The notes under the pieces: generated by a model
Database searches by the model: none
What the model was told of the DNA's origin: nothing
What the model saw: only the letters and a program-made list of their open reading frames with translations
Made by a program: the position numbers and the translations under genes
Shown here: in pieces, positions 1-9,581 of the stretch
Numbering within the stretch: position 1 is the stretch's first letter
How the letters are laid out: the number at the start of each line of letters is the position of its first letter
NCBI GenBank assembly: GCA_023333565.1
Contig: JAJKFH010000107.1
Coordinates: forward strand, 102,560-166,559
DNA length: 64,000 nt
From: Puffinus mauretanicus
Taxonomy: Eukaryota; Chordata; Aves; Procellariiformes; Procellariidae
Direction: 5' to 3'

Positions 1-207
1 AGAGGAGCAGCTGGGTGTGGTTAGATGGCGGCGCTGCTCCTCACGCCCAGGAGTTTTCGCTGAGTAGATAAAAAACGAAACACGGGCGCTCTATTCTGGC
101 TCTGGCAGCCTGTTATTGTTCCATTTTACAAAGCCCACGCAATCAATTCACAGAAAACGAAGACAGAGGGAGGAAAACAAACGACAACAGAACAGCAGAT
201 TCCATAC

Positions 208-1231
208 CTCCGCTTCATCTGTCCGGAAGTAGAAGAGAAAGTTGACAACAAGCTTCACGAGGCGTTTCTTTAACACTGCGAAGAAGAATAGTGTTGAGGT
301 GGGTGGAAGGGCTGAGCTGGCCGGCACGGGGGGACAGAGGGAAGCCCCTTCCGGTGCCCGGCACGGCGCCGATTCAATCAAACCTACGGGGAAGCTCCAG
401 TAGAGTTTACATTTTTGCTCCTGGAGGAGCTCACGACCCCCCACCTGCCCGGGAAGGGCACCCTCTGCACCGACCCTGCCGGGCTGCCCTCGGCTGAACC
501 GCAGCCACAGAGTAACAAAGTCACTTGGCAGCTTCTCAAGTGGCTCCTGGGCTGACAGAGCCCACGGCACCATGTCACCAACACGCACAGGACGCGGCCT
601 ACGGGACCTCTGCCGCCCGCAGGGAATGCTCCAAACCCCGGGGGAGCCCACAGCTGGGGCTGTCAGCACAGATGTCACCTCTGAGGGACACAGTCCACCA
701 GAATGCTGCAGGTCCTCGGGCAGAGGAAAGGCCCAGGACAAGGGAGCGAGTTTAAGTGCTGGTTTGCAAGGAAATTTGCTGGGAGATTTCAGGAAAGAGC
801 CTCTTCCTCCGATCCCCCGTGGCCCCATCCCTCCACTCCAGGCCCCCGGACTAGATGCCGCCACTCGTGCTTCCCAGTTCTACACACCAGTCCTCCCAGT
901 CTGTTCCCAGTCCTGCCTCCCGCCCAGTACTCCCAGCCCTCCCCCCAGTTCCCCAGTCCTGATGCTCCAGTACCACCACTCCTGCCCCCCAGGGCGCCCA
1001 GTTCTCCCAGTCCCTTTTCCCCAGTCCCCCTCTAGCCCTGCCCCCCAGCAGCTCCAGTCCTGGCCCTCCAGTTACCCCTGGTCCTGCCCCACACGTCCAC
1101 CAGCTTCCCCCGGTCCTTCCCCCCAGCTCCCCCTCACCGCTCCCCTTCTTGGGCACCCGCATCAAGATCTCCGCCGCCTTCTCGGCGGGCTGCCGGGCCA
1201 GGGACAGCAGCTCCCGCTCGTTGTACCTCAT
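208..1231 (-). CDS. PLEKHJ1: PLEKHJ1, pleckstrin homology domain protein (5' part: coding exons 1 and 2)
   Basis: Two coding exons are visible on the minus strand. Exon 1 is 1138-1231: its ATG is at 1231-1229, it encodes 31 residues starting MRYNERELLSLARQ and ending KKGS, and it is followed by donor gtgagg. Exon 2 is 208-275: acceptor cgcag, encoding V-LKKRLVKLVVNFLFYFRT then DEAE, and donor gtatgg. The split codon G|TG joins the frames exactly. Both segments match the N-terminus of vertebrate PLEKHJ1 (GNRPX), a small protein of about 150 residues built around one PH domain; the hydrophobic/basic strand in exon 2 is the start of that domain. The remaining exons lie left of the window. The gene is divergent from SF3A2, as in human. 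A pyrimidine-rich acceptor-like site near position 65 (minus) does not open onto a frame resembling the next expected PLEKHJ1 segment, so I did not call exon 3. Confidence 0.94.
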
Positions 1232-1440
1232 GGCCGGGCCCGCCCTGCTGCCTACGGCCGCCCCATCGCCCCGGCCGCGCCCGCCGCCCGCGCCCCGGAA
1301 GCGCTCCCGCCCGCCCCGGAAGGGCTCGCGCCGGAAGTCGCTCGCTGGGGGCGGGGAGGGGGCAGTGCGCATGCGCGCCGCGGGAGCGGGGAGCGGGCCT
1401 GCGCGCGCCTGTACGGGCCGAGTGGGTCCGGGGGGCTTTG
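1130..1440. promoter_or_regulatory. CpG-rich bidirectional promoter, PLEKHJ1 / SF3A2
   Basis: A dense CpG segment covers PLEKHJ1 exon 1 and the DNA just upstream of it. It contains the palindrome TGCGCATGCGC at 1366-1376, which is a full NRF1 consensus, and three CCGGAAG motifs at 1295-1301, 1316-1322 and 1331-1337 that fit ETS/GABP sites. NRF1 plus GABP is the usual pairing in TATA-less housekeeping promoters. PLEKHJ1 starts leftward from here. SF3A2 very probably starts rightward with a non-coding first exon, because its coding exon is preceded by a clear acceptor ending at 2504. The first exon of SF3A2 was not located. Confidence 0.6.
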
Positions 1441-1489
1441 AGGGCTTGTCGGGGATCATGTGGGGCCTTGACTGGCCCTGAGGGTTGTA

Positions 1490-1945
1490 TGGGGGTGACC
1501 CTTGCTGAGGGGTGCTTGGGGAGTGTTTGGGGGAGGCTTTGACCCTCGCTAAGGGGTTGGGGGTGTCTGGGGCGGGGGCTTTGGCCCTTGCGGAGGGGCT
1601 GGGGGGGCTTGGGGGCGGGGGTTGACCCTTGCTGAACTGTTGGGGGGCGCTTGGGGGGGGCTTTCACCCTTGCTGAGGGGCTGGGGAGCGTTTGAGGCGG
1701 GCTTTGACTTTTGCTGAGGGCCTGGGGGGCCTTTGAGGGGGGCTTTGACCCTTGTTGAGGGCCTGGGGGGCCTCTGAGGGGAACTTTGACCCTTGCTGAG
1801 GGCATGGGGGGCCTTTTAGGGGGGCTATGACCCTTGCTGAGGGCCTGGGGGGCCTTTGAGGGGGGCTTTGACCCTTGTTGAGGGCTTGGGGGGCCTTTGG
1901 GGAGGGCTTTGACCCTTGCTGAGGGCCAGGGGGGCTTTTACTCTT
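1490..1945. repeat. 41-bp G-rich minisatellite, about 11 copies
   Basis: A tandem array with units of the type GGGCTTTGACCCTTGCTGAG followed by a G-rich half (GGCCTGGGGGGCCTTTGAGG). The CTTTGAC core recurs at 1702, 1743, 1784, 1866 and 1907, with a variant at 1825, so the period is exactly 41 bp through the right-hand part. The left-hand copies (about 1490-1660) are more diverged. It lies between the divergent promoter and the first coding exon of SF3A2, probably inside the 5' UTR intron of SF3A2. The plus strand has repeated runs of three to six G. Confidence 0.9.
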
Positions 1946-2549
1946 GATGAGGGACTGGGGGTCTCTGTGGCCTTTCTGCAAAGATCTTACCCTTGTTGGG
2001 GCGTTCATTTATGTGTGTGGGGAGGTGGGCGGGTGGCTCTGGCCCTCGCAGAGGGTTTGGGGCTGCGTGGGGGTGGCTCTGGGGTCCGGGGGGGGCATTG
2101 AGGTGGGGGGGCAGCACTGAAACTTGGTGGTGGAGAGGGGCTTTGGCCCACGGCATGTTCTGGGGCTGTTTGCTATCAAGGTGGAGGCTCCTCGTTGCGC
2201 GGGGAGTTGCTGGAGGGGCTTCTGTCCGTGGGGGGGAGGAACACGTCTCTGCGTAGAAGAAGGGACTGAGAAGATGGGAAGGGCTCTGGGGGCTTGTTAT
2301 TTTGGATCATTTTACTTCTACTCAGCTTACTGAGTCAGTGCTACGAGACCAGCTCCCTTTGAAATTGCGTCACGTGTCGAGGGTCCAGGGCATGGTTTGT
2401 TGTGCTCGTCTCATGTCCTTACTGATGGGTCTAAACAGTGCTATGAACTCCAGGTTAGGAGAAGGGTTAGTTATCACTCACGTTGCTTTTCTTAATTTTT
2501 CCAGACTCTCTCTTTCTCCATAAGTAGCTGAAGCACCGAAGTCCCTATC

Positions 2550-5500
2550 ATGGATTTTCAGCATCGTCCTGGAGGTAAAACTGGAAGTGGAGGCGTAGCC
2601 TCTGCCTCAGAAAGTAACCGAGACCGCAGAGAGAGGCTCCGGCAGCTGGCTTTGGAAACCATTGACATCAACAAGGTGAGCCTTGGCCTCTGTGTGCGCA
2701 GGAAAGAAAAGACACGGGGCTCCCGTCCTGCAGACTTTGTGGGAATAAGTTTAGACCTTTGCTTGAGTGAAATGGCTTGGAGGGCGAGAGATTTAGTGGA
2801 AAGTCACGGATTGGAATTAAATACCTCTGTTTCTGGTAATGTGGAAGTCGAACGAGAAACATTTGTGACAGGGCTGACCTGAGAGGTGCCAGCACTTGCG
2901 TATTCAAGTAGCTGTTACTACATTATTTTCAGTCTTCTCAGGACTGGTTTGTATTTTGCTGTTTCTTGCCTGCAGTTAGGTGTGCTGTCACCAGTTAAGA
3001 AAGCTGCTATCGTTTCTCTCTGTTTTCATAGTCCTAAAGCAGTGTTATGCTGTTAATTTAAATCTTCGAACTCAGTTCTTCCAGTGCAGCAAAAGTTCGG
3101 CAGTATTTTGATTATTCTGTTGTTTTGCCATGTATTTCGCTTGCAACTTTTTAATAATTCTCTTCCTAGGACCCTTATTTTATGAAAAATCACTTGGGCT
3201 CTTACGAATGCAAGCTTTGCCTAACGCTGCACAACAACGAGGTGAGTTGAGCAGCTGTCTGTCTTGATCTCGGCAGCAGGTACTTTAGAATAACAGTAGC
3301 TTGAAGTGCAAGAACCTGGGCCGTGCCCGACGACTGACTGCTGAAGAGATGGGTGGGTAGTGGCTGGTATCTGTTAAGCCTGACAATTATGACAGTTCAG
3401 CAGTTGAGAGCAATCTGTGGTTTTTGAGTAAGGATTAAAATATCCTTGTCAACCTGTGATACAGACTCTTCTCTGTGACAAGTATCTGTCAGTTTAGGAA
3501 CAGTCCTGTCTTCATTTAACTTTCTTCTACCTTGTTTTTTATTTCAGGGAAGTTACTTAGCACATACCCAGGGGAAGAAGCATCAGACCAATTTGTAAGT
3601 CATTCTCCACTGTAACTTTATTCTCTGTTACCTAAGCACTTTAAAATGATGCCTGTGTGCATCTATAAATCTTGAACTCCATTATACAGTAGCACACTGT
3701 GCTTGAATGTTCTTTCACTGTGTTTGTTTCCTGGTGAACAGCCTGGTACTAGGCAGGAGGTACAGCCTAGATCTGCTCCAAAAAATGGTGCTGACAAGCT
3801 CCGTTTCGAGCTCAAGTTCAAAGCCAGTTGTGGGATTTCTGAAGGAAGGGGGAGAAAGAGTTTTAAAAGCAAATTGTTTGAGTATAGTTATAAGGACTTG
3901 ATTTTGTGAATGCAGGTTGGGAGAAGTTTGTAAGTTTTATTTTAAGACATCCAGTTTGCTTTGGTTTAGATGACTAGTTTGTGGGGTTTTTTCTTTTGTA
4001 TTTCAAGAAGTAAGTCTTCTCAAATCCATCTGTGGAGATGTGCACCAAGGTCATCTTGGGGGTGGATAAAATAATTGAGATGACAGCCTTTAGTCAGGGG
4101 AAGGCACGGATACAATTGGCCTGTAGTGGTGCATGTGAAAGAGTAATAGCAGGTTTTCCTGGCATGCTTTCTGTGAAGCGCTGAATATTCCATGGTGAGA
4201 CATTCAAACTGCTCCTAGTGTATCCTTTAGAAAGAAGTGTGGCTAACCTTTTAATTAAATTTGGCACATTTCAAATTAATCCAGGGCCCGTCGAGCTGCC
4301 AAGGAAGCGAAGGAAGCCCCTGCCCAGCCCGCACCAGAAAAAGTCAAAGTGGAAGTGAAGAAATTTGTGAAAATTGGACGACCGGGTTATAAAGGTAAGT
4401 CAGAGTAATGTCACAGGAGATACCTAATGCCTGCTGGAGCTTGCCTGAAGTGCAGTGCTGCGGATGTGTATTATTAATTAGTCTTTTTAGCAGATCTGTC
4501 CATGAATAAGGTATGGGCTTATCTCCTGATGTCCTTTATTGTTTGAATTACCCATGGAACATCTCTTTATTGCTGACAGTCGATTGAGAACCATTTTAAT
4601 AGTAGATTGGTGTGTCTCAGTCTTTCAGGTCTTATTAGTAGTCATGCAGGAGATGATGACATTGTTTCAGTCTGTATTCTTCTTTTATTGTGCTGTACCA
4701 TCTTTCACTGATACTGATAAATCACTCATTGCATGTATAGCTCAAGTTTTTTTCTCTGAACTCCCCATTGTTTTGTTTTGGCCTTCAGTACACGACTTGG
4801 CTTCTTTATCTCCCAGCTTTGTTCGGCAGTGTGCAGTGTCTTTGCCCCACAGCAGCTGAATTTCGATGGAGATCCTAAGTAGCTTCGGTTAAAGACAATG
4901 TGGCGTTTTGTTTGACAAATGGGAGAAAAATCTTGTAACACTTTGTTGTTGGAAGCTTTGTGTGTTTCCTAGGGCAGAAATAATGTTGCTCTAATCCTGC
5001 TATGTGATGTACTGAGCTTTCTTGCTTTCTTTACAGTGACCAAACAGAGAGATCCAGAAACAGGCCAGCAGAGCCTTCTCTTCCAGGTAAGGGCACTGTT
5101 AAAATTCTTGGTGTTCAGGTTATCCAGGTGCTGCTAAATGAGCAACTCTTTGCAGGATTCATGAAATAAATTTTAAAAAAAAGCCCTGCCTTGCTAGTCC
5201 TCTGCTGCTGATTGTGTCCAGCAAATCCACGATCGCAATTGTCAAGCTGTTTCCTTCGGTGGCACTAAGTTTTCTGTTTGGAGCTGATCTCTCGATATGC
5301 TTCATAGTTGAGGGATTTGTTTTGTACGAAGGAGGAGTGAAAAGGGGATGTTCTCCTTAATGCTGTAATAACTTCCCAACAGATTGATTATCCGGAGATT
5401 GCAGAAAGTATCATGCCTCGTCATCGGTTCATGTCAGCCTATGAGCAAAGGATTGAGCCCCCTGATAGACGCTGGCAATACCTTTTGATGGCAGCGGAGC

Positions 5501-7070
5501 CCTATGAAACCATAGCTTTCAAGGTAAGATTTGGGATTAACTGATTGTTGGGAAGTTCCCTTCCCGTGTTTTTCAAGACATTAATTCCCAGTGAGCATCA
5601 TTATAGACTTCTGTTCTAGCCCTCAGGGGGTTAATGGAGTGGAAAGGGGGGTCAAGAAGACATGACTGGAAGTCATTAAACCCTGCTAAGAATTAGTGGA
5701 GGACTCTGGCATGAAAACTAGGCTGTGCGCTGAGCTCTGGGGAGCCGTTGAATTCTCAGTGTCTGGCACAGAAAGGAGCCTTCTGGGCTTTGCTCCTCAG
5801 CCTTTGTGCAGATGTTAAGAGGGGTTTTTTTGCCAGCACGCTTGTCCTTGACCGATAGGGAAGTAACTTAATTCTTTCCTGCCCCCGTCTCTATCTAATA
5901 ACATCCGAGACTAGTGCATCTCACAAAGGCCTGGAATAACTGTGCTTATCTTGCAGGCTCTGGTGCTAAAAAGGGCCATTGAGCTAATCTGGTGGTGCTA
6001 ATAATAGCTCCTTATTCTTTTTTCTTGCAGGTGCCAAGCAGAGAAATCGACAAAGCAGAAGGAAAGTTTTGGACCCACTGGAACAGGGAAACCAAACAGG
6101 TAGCTGGAGCTCTGCAACATCTTTCTTAAGGGTTAAAGAGGGAGCAAGAGGGCAGAGCAGCCTGGGGGGAAAGGCAACGCAGGGAGAGTGCACATCAGTG
6201 ATATCCCTGCTGGCTTTGATGCTAAAATCTTCATTCCTTCAATGCAACTGTGCAGTGATTCCTCCTGACAGAAAGATCTTTCTGTGTGTGATCTTTGTGA
6301 GAATTTAACCTGGGAGGTAGAATCCTCGGTTGCTGTCAGCAGCAGAACGGTGCCTAAACGTGCAACACTGTGTCCTCTCTGCGGCTCCTCACTGCGTGTT
6401 TCCTGCACACAGCTGTCTGTGGTGAGCCTGTGGCATGGAGGTACTCGCTGCGTATCGCATGTGAGAGCAGGGGATGCGTGCATAGTGAAAGATACTGACC
6501 CTGTCACAGATAGCTTAGCACTTAGAACAAGTTTCGGAGGAGTTAAAATACTGGACGAGACTGGTGCAAGCCGTGACTGCTGCCAGGGCAGTCAGGCAGC
6601 CATGATCTGTGGAGGTAACAGGTCAGGAGAGGTCCGAGCTGTGTTCCTGGAGGCAGAGAGCAGCTGTGTTGTGTGATGGCACAGAGTTGTCCTGAGGATT
6701 AATTGTTCCCTTCTCTTTTCTCCCCTCCCCTCCCCAGTTCTTCCTTCAATTCCACTTCAAGATGGAGAAGCCCCCAGCTCCCCCAAACCTCCCTCCAGGG
6801 CCCCCGACTGTCAAGCGGCCTCCTCCACCTCCACTGATGAACGGCTTGCCCCCACGGCCACCTCTGCCGGACTCCATGCCGCCGCCTCCTCCAGGAGGCA
6901 TGACCCTGCCTCCTATGCCTCCCTCCGGACCAGTGCCACCACCCCCAGTGCCACCGCAGTTGCCACCAGCACCCGGTGTACCCCCCCCTGCTCCTCTGCC
7001 ACCCATGATGAGACCACCTCTCCCCACAGAGGGGCCAGGCACTATCCCCCCTCCGCCTCCCTCCAACTGA
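2550..7070 (+). CDS. SF3A2: SF3A2 (SF3a66), U2 snRNP subunit
   Basis: Splicing factor 3A subunit 2 is part of the SF3a complex that turns 12S/15S U2 snRNP into the active 17S form and binds near the branch site in the nucleus. Eight coding exons: 2550-2675, 3170-3241, 3548-3594, 4285-4394, 5037-5086, 5383-5523, 6031-6099, 6738-7070. All have GT-AG borders and consistent phases, giving 315 aa. The start MDFQHRPGGKTGSGGVAS follows an acceptor at 2504, so the exon has a short 5' UTR. Exons 2-3 encode the matrin-type C2H2 zinc finger (Cys56, Cys59, His72, His78). The middle (about 140-205) holds the conserved block that includes PRHRFMSAYEQRIEPPDRRW. The last exon is a proline-rich tail. Human SF3A2 is 464 aa; the difference is mostly a human heptad array (VHPPAPG type) that is represented here by only one or two similar motifs. 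Genes flank it head-to-head (PLEKHJ1) and head-to-tail (AMH), as in mammals. Confidence 0.97.
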
Positions 7071-7196
7071 AGCCCGTCCTGGACTCAGTCCCGCTGGACT
7101 CCTCTAGCTCCTATCTTTTTATATGCAGATCACAACTGATTCAGAGAAATATTTCTGTTTTGTATGCCTGTGAATTTGACAAAATCCTGTAGGTTC

Positions 7197-7202
7197 ATTA
7201 AA
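7197..7202 (+). terminator. SF3A2: SF3A2 polyadenylation signal ATTAAA
   Basis: ATTAAA lies 127 bp after the SF3A2 stop codon and is followed by a T- and GT-rich stretch (about 7208-7245) that fits the downstream element. This gives SF3A2 a short 3' UTR. Confidence 0.7.
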
Positions 7203-7249
7203 AGGTTTTCAATTTTCCTTTCTCTATGTTTTCCTGTGTCTTGGTTAAA

Positions 7250-9440
7250 AATGTTGCCGTGTGTTCACTTTCTTTAGCCCTTAGATATGGAAAACATTCC
7301 CAGTCTGGTTACATTTTGGAAATTCTCCAAAGAGGAGGCAAAGGATTGGAAATCCCTAGGCACTCGCCTCTTTCTAGTTGAAGTAGCTACATCAATGTCA
7401 GCTCAGCTGTGTTAGCTTAACGTATTATCCCTTCTTAGACTGCTTGACGCGTATCCCATAAATTACCAGCCAGTTAATCAGTTGCTATTCAACTGAAGTC
7501 CTTTATCAAGCCGTTCATTCTGTGATGGGGAGACTTGTCACAAGCACACGGAAAGGATTCTGTTACTGCATCCCCAGTAATCGCAGCTGTGGGCAGAATG
7601 GAGGGCAAGCAGAATTTTCTAAACGCAGTTTTCTCTTGTCTTCCTGCTGAATTACGATCAGCAGAGCATCGCTCCTGCTGCATTCCAAAACCTTTCTCCT
7701 GCTGGTGCCCGAGCACTGTACAGTAGCTCAGGTGCTGCCAGCTAAATCATGGAAACATCTCTGCTGAGGAAATCAGTTTGGACTGCTGCTCCGGGAGTCC
7801 TTGAAAAGCACCAGGCAAGATTTCATTGACAATTTCGGAAAGGCAATCATCCTTCCACGGCATGCAGCTGCCTAGCTCCTACCCGCTGCTTGCTAGACTG
7901 TTTATGCCAAACGTGGGCTCACAAACAAAGCGCCGGTGCTCTCGTCTGTGGCGGTGGCAGGGATCTCTGGGAATGTTTAGTCAGAAGAAATTGCCAAAGC
8001 TGCAGTGATATTATATCTTAGTTTATTATTATAATTCATTAAATGTTGTCTATACCATTATGAAGCACCTGCTGTCACGTCTGATTTTTATTGTTTCTAT
8101 CCTCCCGCTAGTAGGTTAGTTCTGGCAAGCTTTTAGTCCTCTGTGGTTTTATTTATACTAAATGTTTCCTTCAAACAATCATTTGGTTCCCATTAAAAAG
8201 TAGAAGTTCTGAGATTTCTCCTCTCTGTCCTTTCCAGGATTCATTTCACTGAACTGGGGTGTCTCAGCGCGGGACGCCAGGGTGCTCGGTGGGCAAAGGC
8301 ATCGCTGGAGGCCGGGCTGCCTGACCCGCACTTGCTCTTGGCCAGTGCCTGGCTCGTTTCGCGAACCGCGGGGGAGGCTGTGCTGGCCGCAGCCCTGCAG
8401 CTGCGTGCCCCTTTGATGGAGGAATCAGAGACTTCGCCTCTTCCGCTGCCCTGACACGGGTGCCACCTGGACCTGGGCAAACGCCGGAGCCCTTGCTGGC
8501 TTTACCACTGCTGGCTTTTTTTAAAGCTAGCAGTGCTTTGGCTCAAGCTGAGCTGGCCCGAAGCCTAAACCGGCTTGGGTGGGCTCCCCTTTGCCAGGTG
8601 CGAGTCCTTTGTCATAGCTGCTGTAGACAAGAGGTCCGTCTTCACCAGCCCGTCGGCGTGGTGCCCTTTGTCTCTCTCTGGTTCAGGTGCACAGCCTGTT
8701 TATGTCGTGCTCTAGCCAGATCCTGAGCTCCAAACTGCAAAGTCTTGGAAACCCAGAGAAGGGTCTGAACCTGTGTTGGAACTTTTTTTGCAGATACCTT
8801 GCCCCCTGCCCTCCGTTGCCAAAAGAGGAGATACCTTGGGTGGAGGGGAGGTTTCTCTGGGGTGGATTAGGTAGGTGGCATTGGTAATTCCAAGTGTTAT
8901 GGTGAGTATTGGCATCTCATAGAGGGAAAAGTCCTTACAATATGTGTGTTGTGAGACCTTCTAAGTCAACTCTTAAGTGTTGAAAGTCATCAGGCTGCTC
9001 CTGCACCCCTTGAGATTCTCCTTCACAGGCTGAAGCAGTCTCAGGAGATGTGCAAGAGTCCCTGCAGGGCGGCCTCTAAACTGCAGGGAGTGAGGTACCC
9101 GCCGAGGGGAGAGGCTTTCCAGCGAGGAGAGGAGAACACTTTCTGTACATTTACTTAGTTTCTGCCCATTATCTGCCTCTGTCCCCCTCCTCCTAGTCTG
9201 GCTAATTCTTCACTCCTGATGTTTCACTGCTGATGGGAATAGTATGTGCCACTCCCCATGAAGATCCAAGTCTAGACGTCCATCCTCCTTTAGAAAACAT
9301 CTGAAGTCAAGGACGTGCATCCCTAAGAGTAAGAGAAACAGCTTTAATTTTTTTACGTTTCCAATACTAGATGCAAACCCAAAAATAGAACAAAAAGGTT
9401 TCTTTGAAACATCCCTCCCTCCTCTCTAGCATGAGTTTCT
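7250..9440. other. SF3A2-AMH intergenic DNA, no gene seen
   Basis: No reading frame here shows spliced or conserved coding character. Base composition shifts between AT-rich (about 7980-8230) and GC-rich (8230-8700) segments. Any distal AMH regulatory DNA would be expected here, but I cannot point to a specific element beyond the proximal promoter. Confidence 0.5.
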
Positions 9441-9458
9441 CAAGGGAGGTGTGTTGTG

Positions 9459-9490
9459 CATTGTCAACTCAAGGCCACTGGTTTTTAAAA
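9459..9490 (+). promoter_or_regulatory. AMH: Proximal AMH promoter: SOX-like, SF-1-like and TATA-like motifs
   Basis: Three motifs are packed within about 30 bp, ending 92 bp before the AMH ATG. They are CATTGT at 9459-9464 (reverse complement ACAATG, SOX-like), TCAAGGCCA at 9469-9477 (fits the SF-1/NR5A1 consensus YCAAGGYCA) and TTTTTAAAA at 9482-9490 (TATA-like). Mammalian AMH promoters are known to use SOX9 and SF-1 sites just upstream of a TATA-type element. The motifs are read directly; their function is inferred. Confidence 0.5.
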
Positions 9491-9581
9491 GGGAGACGCC
9501 GTCCCTCCCCTTCCGCCCAAGTGTTCTGAGACGCGTGTGAGCAGCTCGAACGACTGCGTTTGGAGTAGCTGAAGTGGGAAC

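Noticed and set aside
1..70. Possible PLEKHJ1 exon 3 after a pyrimidine-rich acceptor near position 65 (minus)
   Set aside because: The frame after it (RKLLGV...) hits a stop and does not resemble the next PLEKHJ1 segment.
6746..7066. Glycine-rich 106-codon frame on the minus strand
   Set aside because: Antisense shadow of the SF3A2 proline-rich exon.
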